Shown in pieces: positions 10,335 through 16,206 of a stretch of DNA of 23,316 bases. The notes beneath the pieces are model-generated. The model made no database searches. It was not told the DNA's origin and was given only the letters and a program-made list of their open reading frames with translations. A program made the translations under genes and the position numbers. Origin of the DNA: a virus; the IMG/VR virus record IMGVR_UViG_3300035232_000751, positions 1 to 23,316 of that record. One strand, 5' to 3'. How positions within the stretch are numbered: position 1 is the stretch's first letter; each line of letters begins with the position of its first letter.

Positions 10335-10630
10335 TTAGTAGTTTGAAATAAGTGACTAAGTTTGTTCTTTGCTTCTTTTCTTTCAATCTGTGCCTTTAGA
10401 TCTCTTAGCTCTGCACATTTTTCATAGTCTTCTTGTTCAATAAAATATTCCATAATATTATCTATAGAATCTAAATCATCAAAACCCTCTGGTAGCCAAA
10501 AACCTTCTGATTTTTCAAAGTCCTCATAAGTCTTACGTCCTGTTATTAATAAAAAAGCATTATACATAGCCATGTGTAACGCTTCTTGATTTTCCATTAG
10601 TTTTTTAATTTCATTATTTTCCTTGTCCAC
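10304..10630 (-). CDS. Small protein with UVR (UvrB/UvrC) motif
   Basis: A 108-aa protein just upstream of terL. Residues about 62-90 (YFIEQEDYEKCAELRDLKAQIE) match the UVR helical hairpin found at the UvrB C-terminus, in UvrC and in McsA/ClpC-type proteins, where it mediates protein-protein contacts. No nuclease or helicase domain is present, so it is unlikely to be a repair enzyme itself. The reading frame begins with GTG at 10628-10630, overlapping the preceding gene by 17 nt; an ATG 33 nt further in (M12) is an alternative start. It overlaps terL by 31 nt, suggesting coupled translation and a role tied to packaging, possibly as an adaptor or the missing small terminase partner. That role is speculation. 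Confidence 0.7.
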   Translation of the reverse strand: MDKENNEIKKLMENQEALHMAMYNAFLLITGRKTYEDFEKSEGFWLPEGFDDLDSIDNIMEYFIEQEDYEKCAELRDLKAQIERKEAKNKLSHLFQTTKWKINTDDPI

Positions 10631-10745
10631 GGTATTTTTTTATGTAGTTTTTAGAAGTTTTTGAATTAGATGTCTTGCTCTTTGCGTGCACACCTGGCCT
10701 TTTCTTTTTAGCTGGTTTTGTAAATGTATATACTTTGACTGCCAT
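10614..10745 (-). CDS. Tiny basic protein (43 aa)
   Basis: A 43-aa lysine-rich protein that begins MAVKVYTFTKPAKKKRPG and ends KKYRGQGK. The pattern KRPGVHAKSKTS...NYIKKYRGQG is one I recall as recurrent in small proteins of Bacteroidota and marine phages, near terminase genes. The start ATG overlaps the TAA of the upstream gene by 1 nt (TAATG), so it is probably coupled, and its 3' end overlaps the next gene by 17 nt. The high positive charge (about a third K/R) and lack of hydrophobic core suggest a nucleic-acid-binding tail or a small virion or ribosome-interacting peptide. The function is unknown. The reading frame is convincing because of the tight fit between both neighbours. Confidence 0.8.
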   Translation of the reverse strand: MAVKVYTFTKPAKKKRPGVHAKSKTSNSKTSKNYIKKYRGQGK

Positions 10746-11206
10746 TAGTTCACAATCATGTATTCCATTAAACACTCTGCTGATGTAGTCGCTGAAAACA
10801 CTATATCAATATTTCCTGACCACGGAATAAACATCCAATCATCTTTTTCTAACATACCTATAACGAAATCACAATTCTCATCTCCACTAATTGCTGGAGA
10901 ATATGAAGACCCATCTAGCATTATTTTTAAAGTAACGTTATCTGTTTCTACGTTTTTAACGTATAAATAGTTCTTATGAAAGTTTGTACCAGGAGTAGTT
11001 ACTGCCGTAGATCTTATTACTCCTTTATCAGTAGCTTGAATTGCATACAATCCTCCCGATGCAATTGCTACTCTCATTAATCCTGTAGTTGCATTACAGC
11101 CGTCTCCGTATGGAGCTTTAGCTAAATTTTTACTAATATTAAAGTTTATCTGATCACTTACTAGATCTGTAGTAGCTAGTGTGAATTTTGCGTTTGTTGT
11201 TGCCAT
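10745..11206 (-). CDS. Probable beta-rich virion protein
   Basis: A 153-aa protein with alternating hydrophobic/polar strands, many G, T, S and N residues, and no signal peptide, membrane span or catalytic motif. The composition (TTAVTTPGTNFHKNYLYVKN, IMLDGSSYSPAISG) resembles small jelly-roll or fibre-like structural proteins of phages. It sits between the M15 endolysin and the packaging genes, consistent with a late, probably structural product such as a capsid decoration or small tail/head fibre protein. I do not recognise a specific family. The next gene starts within its stop codon. Confidence 0.6.
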   Translation of the reverse strand: MATTNAKFTLATTDLVSDQINFNISKNLAKAPYGDGCNATTGLMRVAIASGGLYAIQATDKGVIRSTAVTTPGTNFHKNYLYVKNVETDNVTLKIMLDGSSYSPAISGDENCDFVIGMLEKDDWMFIPWSGNIDIVFSATTSAECLMEYMIVN

Positions 11207-11228
11207 TGTTTTTTGCTTTTATTGGTTT

Positions 11229-11699
11229 TTATTTATGTTCTCTGTGTTCGTAAACAGTTCTTCCATTTTTCTTTAAAGCTACTGTTAACTTTTTTCTATT
11301 AGGTCTATGTGTTACAAAACTTACATGGATCCAATTAGGATTTTCGTCATCACCAAACTCCCATATTAATTGATCAAACATTAAATTATCTTTTATGTAA
11401 TGATACATTTCAGCATTTGTTTTATGTCCATACGTATCATCTAGATCTAAAGCTTGGCCTTTCATGTGTTGTGAATTTTTAGATCCACCTATAGCTGTGT
11501 TTACAGGCTCTCCTCTAAACATGCTAGTTATTTTTATTGGTCCTCCAACCCATTCTCTTAATGGCTCAAATAAATATTCGGCAATATCTTGCATGCACTT
11601 TAATTGATCTGGACCAGGAATGTTATCTAACCCTCTCCTTAAAGCTGTAGCGCTTGTAGTTGCTTCTTTGTAACTTATGTGTTGGCTTATATTTTTCAT
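11229..11699 (-). CDS. M15-family peptidase, probable endolysin
   Basis: A 156-aa zinc peptidase of the M15 (VanY/D-Ala-D-Ala carboxypeptidase-like) family. The core is SQHMKGQALD, giving H78 and D85 in the SxHxxGxAxD signature, then E114 in LIWEFG as catalytic acid and H125 in NWIHVSF as the third metal ligand. All four key positions are present. These enzymes cut peptide cross-links of peptidoglycan, and in phages typically act as endolysins at the end of infection. There is no signal peptide and no membrane segment, so it would need a holin or equivalent to reach the wall. No obvious holin is adjacent; the small membrane proteins in the window are in the early arm. The peptidoglycan target is inferred from the family. 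Confidence 0.88.
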   Translation of the reverse strand: MKNISQHISYKEATTSATALRRGLDNIPGPDQLKCMQDIAEYLFEPLREWVGGPIKITSMFRGEPVNTAIGGSKNSQHMKGQALDLDDTYGHKTNAEMYHYIKDNLMFDQLIWEFGDDENPNWIHVSFVTHRPNRKKLTVALKKNGRTVYEHREHK

Positions 11700-11703
11700 A
11701 TTT

Positions 11704-12252
11704 TTAATTTGGGTCTTCTCTGTTACCTTTCATCCGCTGTCCCCGTAGAGAAGCTGCTGTTTGTTGTTCTTTTTCAACTTGAGCTCTTACTTTATGTAAA
11801 GATTCAACAATACCTCCAATAGATTTCAAAGAATTAGTTATATCACTTGGTTTATATACAGGCTTATCTCTGGAATCTCGTTCAGATAAATCAACATGTT
11901 GTAGATAAACAGTTAAGTTATCTACTGTACTTAAAGATGCCATCAGTAATCTCATTGATGGAGTTTCTTGCAGTACCATATACTTCTTCATTGCTAAGCG
12001 GACTGCAGGACAAGGCTCGTAAGCCTCATCCTTTAAAAAGTCCTTAGCAACAACAGCATGTAATTCACCTTCTGATATTCCAGATCTATAAATAGATTTA
12101 TAGTCTGATACGAAATAGACATAACTAAGTTCGGCCATAGCTACTTCTTTATGTTCAGAATTGTCACGATCCCATATCTCTTTAAATTCAGGAATTAAAA
12201 GAGCTTCAGGAGATATAACTACTATCCTGTTCTGTAAATCAAATAAATTCAC
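11704..12252 (-). CDS. Conserved phage protein of unknown function (182 aa)
   Basis: A 182-aa soluble, mostly alpha-helical protein, starting MNLFDLQNRIVVISPEALLI. It has an aromatic, tyrosine-rich middle (ELSYVYFVSDYKSIYR) and a charged helical C-terminus rich in Q, E, K and R (VRAQVEKEQQTAASLRGQR) that could form a coiled coil. I see no catalytic signature and cannot name a family, although the opening and YVYFxxDYKSIY pattern feel familiar from structural modules of Bacteroidota phages. It overlaps the preceding gene by 14 nt and lies 4 nt upstream of the M15 peptidase, so it is co-transcribed with the late operon. Confidence 0.7.
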   Translation of the reverse strand: MNLFDLQNRIVVISPEALLIPEFKEIWDRDNSEHKEVAMAELSYVYFVSDYKSIYRSGISEGELHAVVAKDFLKDEAYEPCPAVRLAMKKYMVLQETPSMRLLMASLSTVDNLTVYLQHVDLSERDSRDKPVYKPSDITNSLKSIGGIVESLHKVRAQVEKEQQTAASLRGQRMKGNREDPN

Positions 12253-12454
12253 TTTCGTCTTCTATGTCTTTCTCTCTAGTTAAGTTTAACTCGTAGTCTA
12301 ACTCTTCTTTTTGAACTACAAGTTTAAATGTTGCCTCTGGATTTCTATCTACATTACAATTTTCTCCAAAATACCCGTAGATAAATGCCTGAACTATCTC
12401 AGGACTGTCAGATTTAACAGTGACCTCAACTATATGAGAATCTTTGTTTGCCAT
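12239..12454 (-). CDS. Small acidic unknown protein (71 aa)
   Basis: A 71-aa protein with a short beta-rich start (HIVEVTVKSDSPEIVQAFIYGY) and a strongly acidic end (EKDIEDESEFI). There are no recognisable domains. Its ATG lies exactly on the stop of the GroES-like gene (1-nt overlap) and its 3' end overlaps the next gene by 14 nt, so it is translated as part of the same late transcript. The function is not known. Confidence 0.65.
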   Translation of the reverse strand: MANKDSHIVEVTVKSDSPEIVQAFIYGYFGENCNVDRNPEATFKLVVQKEELDYELNLTREKDIEDESEFI

Positions 12455-12744
12455 TACTCTACTATTTTAGCAAATAAACTATATTCTTTAAATACGTGAT
12501 ATACAATATTTTTATATACAGTTGGTTGACTCCCGTGTGGAGGTAATAGAACATGATCGCCTGCTTCAAAGTTTTTGACAGCTGGTCCTACACTTACTAT
12601 TTCTCCGTAAAGCTCTGAATGTTCTCTAGCTACTTCTTCAGAAACTATAATTCCTGATTTAGTTTCTTTTGAAGGTGGTTCTACGTAAACTAGGATGTTA
12701 TCATCTACTAGTTTAATATGATTCTCTGTTTCGTTTCTTTTCAT
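12454..12744 (-). CDS. groES: GroES-like co-chaperonin (Cpn10)
   Basis: A 96-aa protein matching the Cpn10 fold throughout: an N-terminal strand LVDDNILVYVEPP, then the region of the GroEL-binding mobile loop (SKETKSGIIVSEEVAREHSE, residues 25-44) with the hydrophobic tripeptide IIV in the right place. This is followed by YGEIVSVGPAVKNFEAGDHVLLPP (residues 46-69), the barrel core with the conserved G-x-V-x-x-V-G-P and GD-x-V-L motifs, and a C-terminal strand SLFAKIVE. GroES caps the host GroEL chamber. Phage versions (T4 gp31 is the known example) adapt it for folding of capsid protein. Its place in the structural operon agrees with that use here. Length is normal and no key element is missing. 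Confidence 0.9.
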   Translation of the reverse strand: MKRNETENHIKLVDDNILVYVEPPSKETKSGIIVSEEVAREHSELYGEIVSVGPAVKNFEAGDHVLLPPHGSQPTVYKNIVYHVFKEYSLFAKIVE

Positions 12745-12754
12745 TTCTTATTTT

Positions 12755-13081
12755 TTACCATTTACCTAAAGGACACTTTTTTTCTGGAGCATAAACGTTC
12801 TGTGGAAATGCACATCCGCACTGACCACATTTATATCCCCTGTGTACTTTATCATTTTTATTAGTTTCAGCAATAGCTGATTGTCTTTGTTTAATAGTTC
12901 TGCCATCAGGAAGCACTCGGTTGAAAATTTTCCAGATGCCTGACGCCACAAGCTCAGGACACTTACCGCATATTTCAGCTCTAGTGTCTGCTAATGCTTG
13001 GACTCCATCAGGAAGACCGTCTTCACTGATAGCAGCATAGTAATTAGACCAACCATCTACAATATTTTTAAATACTCCCAT
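12755..13081 (-). CDS. Cysteine-rich zinc-ribbon-like protein (108 aa)
   Basis: The best start is the ATG at 13079-13081, 4 nt after the upstream stop, giving 108 aa from MGVFKNIVDG. A longer frame from 13141 would overlap the preceding gene by 56 nt and is less likely. Cysteines come in pairs: C38-x2-C41 (ICGKCP), then C85-x2-C88-x-C90 and C103 in YKCGQCGCAF...KKCPLGKW, which together could form one or two structural zinc sites. The conserved-looking C-terminus EKKCPLGKW is one I recall from other Bacteroidota phages. No enzymatic residues are seen. It is probably a small zinc-binding protein in assembly or nucleic-acid binding; the role is unknown. Confidence 0.75.
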   Translation of the reverse strand: MGVFKNIVDGWSNYYAAISEDGLPDGVQALADTRAEICGKCPELVASGIWKIFNRVLPDGRTIKQRQSAIAETNKNDKVHRGYKCGQCGCAFPQNVYAPEKKCPLGKW

Positions 13082-13085
13082 ATAA

Positions 13086-13370
13086 TTAAAATCTAGGTCC
13101 TGTATCAGGAGATAATCCTCCAGTTCTTGTAGGAGATTCACATGAAGTATCTACATTAGCCAGCATTTCATCAAATGTACCTGATTTAGCTTCTGCAATA
13201 AAAAGCTTAAACTGCGCTTTTGTAAATGAAGTGTATCCTTCTTCTTTTCCTCCAACAACTACTTCGTCAGATTCTAGACTCATGTCAACTGCTGGGCAAG
13301 TTTTACAATTTGCGCAGAATGTCATTTGGATAGTTTCTTCAGTTACTACTCTATTCTTAATTCCTTTCAT
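13086..13370 (-). CDS. Small protein with CxxCxxC cluster (94 aa)
   Basis: A 94-aa protein with a compact C19-x2-C22-x2-C25 cluster (FCANCKTC) near the N-terminus, followed by an acidic beta-like segment and a helix (KAQFKLFIAEAKSG). One further cysteine is at about position 76, and the tail is rich in P, G, S and T. Three closely spaced cysteines suggest a metal or Fe-S site, possibly completed by another ligand or by the neighbouring zinc-ribbon protein. I do not recognise a family. It lies 1 nt from the upstream gene and 4 nt from the next. Confidence 0.65.
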   Translation of the reverse strand: MKGIKNRVVTEETIQMTFCANCKTCPAVDMSLESDEVVVGGKEEGYTSFTKAQFKLFIAEAKSGTFDEMLANVDTSCESPTRTGGLSPDTGPRF

Positions 13371-13371
13371 A

Positions 13372-13635
13372 CTATAATCCTTTTAATAGATCAGCTACTT
13401 TATTTTCTAACTCTTTACGAGTTTTTTTGTCAAATAAAGGCGTTACAACATCTCCTCCTACAGATAAAGATTGTAAGATGATGCTTGCTTTTCTCATTTT
13501 TAATTCAGACGTTTGCGCATGTTTTGCAAATTCTGTTGCTTCTTTATGTTCTGCCATTTGTTCTGGTGAAACATATTGGCCTCCTTCAGGAGCTACCATT
13601 TGTGGCGCTGGACCAACCTGTGCTGTTGTACTCAT
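13372..13635 (-). CDS. Unknown helical protein (87 aa)
   Basis: An 87-aa protein. Its first 30 residues are proline/glycine-rich and look disordered (MSTTAQVGPAPQMVAPEGG). The rest is helical with a charged C-terminus (KKTRKELENKVADLLKGL). No motif or membrane span is seen. Its start overlaps the preceding gene by 4 nt (ATGA arrangement), implying coupled translation. The disordered-plus-helix shape is common among small head-tail or scaffold-associated proteins, but there is no specific evidence for that here. Confidence 0.65.
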   Translation of the reverse strand: MSTTAQVGPAPQMVAPEGGQYVSPEQMAEHKEATEFAKHAQTSELKMRKASIILQSLSVGGDVVTPLFDKKTRKELENKVADLLKGL

Positions 13636-13844
13636 TTTAATTTTTTGATTTGATTAATAATAATTTCAGTTTCATGTAGTTTCTTAGCTTGATCTAAAAT
13701 TTTTGAGCTAAGATCTACAGTTGGTTGGTTTTTGATTTCAGAAAGTTCTTGCTGATCATCGATCAACTCTGATAGATCTTTCTGTTGGGCTGCTTTCATA
13801 CTTTCGTAAAAACGCTTAGCCATCTCTTGCGAGTCTTTTGTCAT
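13632..13844 (-). CDS. Unknown coiled-coil-like protein (70 aa)
   Basis: A 70-aa, highly charged, probably all-helical protein (ELIDDQQELSEIKNQ, KILDQAKKLHETEIIINQIK) with heptad-like hydrophobic spacing. There is no recognisable family. It is packed 1 nt from the HU-like gene upstream and overlaps the following gene by 4 nt. Confidence 0.6.
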   Translation of the reverse strand: MTKDSQEMAKRFYESMKAAQQKDLSELIDDQQELSEIKNQPTVDLSSKILDQAKKLHETEIIINQIKKLK

Positions 13845-13845
13845 T

Positions 13846-14136
13846 TTAATAAACTTTATTTCTTATGGACCAAAGATACTTAATTTTTTTAATTAAAGTC
13901 AAGTCTTTTCCCATTTTTTTTCTAAGTCCTTTTATATATCCTTTTAAAAGACCATTAATTCTCCCACGTTTAGTTCTAAAGGTTCCAAAGGAATGCAATA
14001 AAACCCCTCCTGGATCATCTTTTTGAATAGACTGCTTTACATGCCTAAACTGAGATCTAACCACGGTTTTAACTACAATCTCTGGGAGATTATACTTCTC
14101 ACTTAAGTCTTTAATAAAACTTGATTGTCTGTCCAT
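13846..14136 (-). CDS. HU/IHF-like DNA-binding protein
   Basis: A 96-aa protein that fits the HU/IHF (DNABII) pattern in its first 60 residues. Two helices (FIKDLSEKYNLPEIVVKTVVRSQFRHVKQSI) form the dimer body, followed by the turn and strand GGVLLHSFGTFRTKRGR, where HSFGTF (48-53) corresponds to the conserved G-x-G-x-F of the family. The C-terminal part is strongly basic (KGLRKKMGKDLTLIKKIKYL) and replaces the usual beta-arm, so DNA bending may differ from host HU. HU/IHF-like genes are common in crAss-like and other Bacteroidota phages. Its likely role is in packaging, genome architecture or late gene control. It overlaps the upstream gene by 26 nt. Confidence 0.72.
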   Translation of the reverse strand: MDRQSSFIKDLSEKYNLPEIVVKTVVRSQFRHVKQSIQKDDPGGVLLHSFGTFRTKRGRINGLLKGYIKGLRKKMGKDLTLIKKIKYLWSIRNKVY

Positions 14137-14341
14137 CGCTATCCATTATAAAAGCTACATCCATTCCTGAGTATCTTTTAAGTTCATCTAATGCAGATAA
14201 GCCTAACTCTTCTTTAAGAGCAGATGCTGATCCTATATCTAATACTACTAATTCAGGGCGTTCTTCATATTTAAAAATAAAATCCCTCAGCATAAGTGTA
14301 ATTTGATCTCTTACTGTAGTCTCTTGCTCTATATTATTCAT
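14111..14341 (-). CDS. Unknown protein (76 aa)
   Basis: A 76-aa alpha/beta protein (VRDQITLMLRDFIFKYEERPELVVLDI, then GLSALDELKRYSGMDVAFIMD). There is no motif I can assign. It is preceded by an 8-nt overlap with the first gene of the operon and followed by a 26-nt overlap with the HU-like gene, which supports it being real and co-translated. Confidence 0.65.
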   Translation of the reverse strand: MNNIEQETTVRDQITLMLRDFIFKYEERPELVVLDIGSASALKEELGLSALDELKRYSGMDVAFIMDSDGQTIKFY

Positions 14342-14705
14342 GGTCTTTTATTTTAAACACAAAAGATAAAGAGACTTCTTTCTCATTCTTAGGTATCTCA
14401 ATTCTTTTATTTAATTCTAACTGCTTGGTTTCAGGATTGGGCACTAAAACCCCCTTCGTCTTAAAGTACTTTATATAGTTATCTAAATTAGAATGAGTTT
14501 TGAATCCTAGACGTTTACGAACAACAGTCCTTGCTTGAGTACCAAACCTATCTAATTCCACTAAATCCCCCTTCAACTCCATAAATGCCGAAAGCACATC
14601 TATCTCTCGTTGAGTTAACGGATCTGGCAATATGACATTTATCAATTTTAGATACTTCGGGTAAAATGCAGAACTTTTTAATACTTCTTTCTTTACTCTC
14701 TTCAT
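14334..14705 (-). CDS. Putative helix-turn-helix DNA-binding protein, first gene of left operon
   Basis: A 123-aa basic protein. The segment LTQREIDVLSAFMELKGD (about residues 34-51) resembles the first helices of a winged-helix or LuxR-type HTH. It is followed by RTVVRKRLGFKTHSNLDNYIKYFKTKGVLVPN, which looks like a recognition helix plus wing, and then beta strands. First position behind the divergent promoter region suits a regulator of the late operon or a DNA-recognition subunit such as a small terminase. I cannot decide between these. Translation would start about 20 nt after the predicted transcript start of the nearest promoter. Confidence 0.6.
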   Translation of the reverse strand: MKRVKKEVLKSSAFYPKYLKLINVILPDPLTQREIDVLSAFMELKGDLVELDRFGTQARTVVRKRLGFKTHSNLDNYIKYFKTKGVLVPNPETKQLELNKRIEIPKNEKEVSLSFVFKIKDHE

Positions 14706-14730
14706 TATATATTCATATAGTTATACTTTA

Positions 14731-14762
14731 CAAATATATAATATTTATATTTAGTATGCAAG
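14731..14762 (-). promoter_or_regulatory. Bacteroidota-type promoter for the left operon
   Basis: On the minus strand, TATATTTG (plus 14731-14738) fits the Bacteroidota -7 box TAnnTTTG, and a TTG (plus 14759-14761) lies 20 nt upstream, within the usual spacing for the -33 box. Transcription would start near 14725, giving a leader of about 20 nt before the first gene. The surrounding A/T richness means chance matches are possible. Confidence 0.5.
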
Positions 14763-14789
14763 TATATATATAAGTATTTGAGTAGCTAT

Positions 14790-15040
14790 GAGTAGAGACA
14801 CAACACCTTATCCCTCCCGCAAGTGTGTTGTTGAATTCCCAGAAAACCTCAGGAGAGGGGGAGCTGCCTAAAGCTCCATTCTAGACTGAGTTTCTACCTC
14901 AGTCCGTACCCGCTAATTAAAGTGGATGGTGTATGTAGTCTTAAAGAAGTACATACATAAGACGTAGTGGCACCGCTTCATATCCTTTATTCTCATGGCG
15001 ATGTGTCCTTATATACAGTATCTCCTGTATTAAGTGATGG
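14790..15040. other. Cluster of perfect hairpins in the divergent region
   Basis: A 250-nt non-coding block, visibly richer in G+C than its flanks, with at least five inverted repeats. These are ACAACAC 14800-14806 with GTGTTGT 14825-14831; GGAGCT 14860-14865 with AGCTCC 14872-14877; GACTGAG 14884-14890 with CTCAGTC 14898-14904; GTATGTA 14931-14937 with TACATAC 14950-14956; and ATACAG 15013-15018 with CTGTAT 15025-15030, extended by CTTA/TAAG. The strand is undetermined. It could be the structured 5' leader of the minus-strand operon (from the promoter at 15043-15050), a small RNA, or part of a replication origin. Confidence 0.55.
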
Positions 15041-15042
15041 GG

Positions 15043-15050
15043 CAAAGATA
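15043..15050 (-). promoter_or_regulatory. Second minus-strand -7 box (TATCTTTG)
   Basis: The minus strand reads TATCTTTG here, a full TAnnTTTG match, but without a clear TTG -33 box in the T-rich DNA upstream. If used, it would make a transcript whose first 300 nt contain the whole hairpin cluster before reaching the left operon. Confidence 0.35.
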
Positions 15051-15110
15051 TAAAAAAAATATATAATAAAAAAATATAGATAAGAAAATTAAAAAATAAG
15101 TGTCAGTAAT
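15050..15110. other. A/T-rich tract, possible unwinding element
   Basis: About 60 nt almost devoid of G and C, with several A tracts, placed between the hairpin cluster and the leader of the SSB-like gene at the point where the two transcription directions diverge. That arrangement is typical of phage or plasmid origins, but no iterons or initiator gene are seen nearby. Confidence 0.3.
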
Positions 15111-15163
15111 CGAGCGTTTAACCCACTACTAAACAAACTCCCCCGCTAAATTCTGGACGGAAA

Positions 15164-15228
15164 CTACCCCCGTACCTTAAAGAGAGAATGATTCTCCAAC
15201 CTCGGGTAGAGTAACTCTAATACCAATT
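15164..15228 (+). promoter_or_regulatory. Structured 5' leader of the SSB-like gene
   Basis: CTACCC (15164-15169) can pair with GGGTAG (15204-15209), enclosing the hairpin GAGAA-TGA-TTCTC (15184-15196). The downstream AGAG-TAA-CTCT hairpin (15208-15218) competes for part of the same bases. The element ends shortly before the ATG and could modulate translation. Confidence 0.4.
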
Positions 15229-15231
15229 GAT

Positions 15232-15597
15232 ATGGCAACAGAGAACAACACGAGTACTATACTGGCTACAATCGTAGCTCCTATGGTTAAGGAAGCAGGT
15301 CAGGCTTCAGCTCACTCAACTGACGCAGTAACAGTGCAGACTGCATCGAACGGCACACAATATGCGCTCTTCCGCTTTCGCGAAGGCATGGCCTCCAATC
15401 TACCAGCAGGTGTGATAGACTGTAGACCTCAGCGTACTAAGGCTGTGTTCGCAGACCAAGTGCCTATGCCTCTTGACCAGCTTAAGTCAGGCGATGTGCT
15501 AGCGTTCAGTCCTGACACATGGGACTACGCACCAGACGATAGCGAAGGAGACTTCGAAGAGTCTGAGCCTACCAACGATGCTAACGCACCGTTCTAG
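15232..15597 (+). CDS. Putative single-stranded DNA-binding protein
   Basis: A 121-aa protein: about 95 residues of beta-rich sequence followed by a strongly acidic linker (DDSEGDFEESEPTNDAN) ending in APF. An acidic tail with a terminal Pro-Phe is the hallmark of bacterial SSB proteins, whose tip recruits replication and repair partners. The body is shorter than the E. coli SSB OB-fold and I see no clear OB signature, so the assignment rests mainly on the tail and on its place as the first gene of the replication arm. The gene is about half G+C by hand count of its first three lines, against roughly a third in neighbours, with many C- and G-ending codons. That suggests recent acquisition or strong selection for expression. 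Confidence 0.55.
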   Translation: MATENNTSTILATIVAPMVKEAGQASAHSTDAVTVQTASNGTQYALFRFREGMASNLPAGVIDCRPQRTKAVFADQVPMPLDQLKSGDVLAFSPDTWDYAPDDSEGDFEESEPTNDANAPF

Positions 15598-15606
15598 GAC
15601 CATGGA

Positions 15607-15628
15607 CAGCAAGGCTAACGCCTTGTTG
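15607..15628 (+). terminator. Hairpin after the SSB-like gene
   Basis: CAGCAAGGC (15607-15615), loop TAAC, GCCTTGTTG (15620-15628): a 9-bp stem with one G-U pair, starting 10 nt after the stop codon. The following TTCTGCTCC is only weakly U-rich, so it may be a terminator or an mRNA-stabilising hairpin. Confidence 0.5.
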
Positions 15629-15695
15629 TTCTGCTCCACCCAGGCTTAAACAAATACTTTGGGCTAATAACTACTACTATTGCTAGTGTTTTAGC

Positions 15696-15833
15696 ATGCT
15701 CACGTATCAAACAACCTCACTAAATCTTGGCCCATGTGAGTTTGTCACTTACATTTGTCGTTTGAGAGTTCGAGAGCGTTACCTAATGTTCTCAGACCTT
15801 ATATCTACCCTCAATGGGACAACGACAGTATAG
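15696..15833 (+). CDS. Possible micro-protein (45 aa)
   Basis: An open frame of 45 codons from ATG, beginning MLTYQTTSLNLGPCEF and continuing with a basic stretch (YICRLRVRERYLM). It has no recognisable family and no Shine-Dalgarno. It lies in a stretch (15629-15826) that also has RNA-like pairing: TCAAAC at about 15708 with GTTTGA at about 15760, and CTCAC with GTGAG inside. Its stop falls within the 5' strand of the pseudoknot below. It may equally be a chance frame inside a structured RNA leader; I lean slightly toward the latter. Confidence 0.3.
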   Translation: MLTYQTTSLNLGPCEFVTYICRLRVRERYLMFSDLISTLNGTTTV

Positions 15834-15863
15834 ACTCCATTACTATACTATAGCTCTAATGGA
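15827..15863 (+). promoter_or_regulatory. H-type RNA pseudoknot upstream of the 77-aa gene
   Basis: Two perfect 7-bp helices interleave. Stem 1 is AGTATAG (15827-15833) with CTATACT (15843-15849). Stem 2 is TCCATTA (15836-15842) with TAATGGA (15857-15863). Loop 1 is 2 nt (15834-15835), there is no nucleotide between stem 2 and stem 1, and loop 3 is 7 nt (15850-15856). This is the ideal geometry of a coaxially stacked H-type pseudoknot. It ends 20 nt before the ATG at 15884, so a translational control role is plausible. There is no slippery heptamer just upstream, so frameshifting is unlikely. Confidence 0.65.
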
Positions 15864-15883
15864 AAACTAAAATACCTTTTGTT

Positions 15884-16117
15884 ATGGAAATGGATATTAC
15901 TAGTGCAATCTCGGCACTCAAAAAAAGAGACAAATCTATTAAGTCTTTAGACAGAAAATGTTATAAACTTAGTAGACTAGCTAGAACATTACTTAATGGA
16001 CTAGAAGATAGCATTAAACATGAAGAAATGTCTTACGATGATCGTAATGCAATGGACCATGAAAGAGCATCTATTGTTCAAATGCTTGAAGATTCAATCA
16101 CTACTCCTGCGGAGTAG
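15884..16117 (+). CDS. Small helical protein of unknown function (77 aa)
   Basis: A 77-aa protein, mostly helical and highly charged (SALKKRDKSIKSLDRKCYKLSRLARTLLNGLEDSIKHEE). There is no catalytic motif. The alternation of basic N-terminal and acidic C-terminal halves would suit a small coiled-coil adaptor or anti-host protein. The ATG at 15884 follows TTTTGTT with no Shine-Dalgarno; a second ATG two codons later is an alternative. The pseudoknot directly upstream may control it. I do not recognise a family. Confidence 0.65.
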   Translation: MEMDITSAISALKKRDKSIKSLDRKCYKLSRLARTLLNGLEDSIKHEEMSYDDRNAMDHERASIVQMLEDSITTPAE

Positions 16118-16206
16118 TACCAACTATCACTAATCAGATAGAATTATATTGCTATTCACTGTTAACTCAGATGATAACCAAAATAATATCTGCGTGATAC
16201 TCCTCT

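Noticed and set aside
12755-13141. Longer start for the cysteine-rich protein (128 aa)
   Set aside because: It would overlap the upstream gene by 56 nt. The internal ATG at 13079-13081 is 4 nt after that gene's stop and gives a conserved-looking start.
14884-14904. Anticodon-arm look-alike (7-bp stem, 7-nt loop with TCT) in the divergent region
   Set aside because: There is no T-arm with a TTCRA loop and no matching acceptor stem on either strand, so it is not a tRNA.
14910-14980. Minus-strand 22-codon frame starting MKRCHYVLCMYFF
   Set aside because: It is short, overlaps two perfect hairpins and is not coupled to any gene.
15820-15863. Programmed -1 frameshift at the pseudoknot
   Set aside because: There is no X-XXY-YYZ slippery heptamer 5-9 nt upstream and no long downstream frame to enter.
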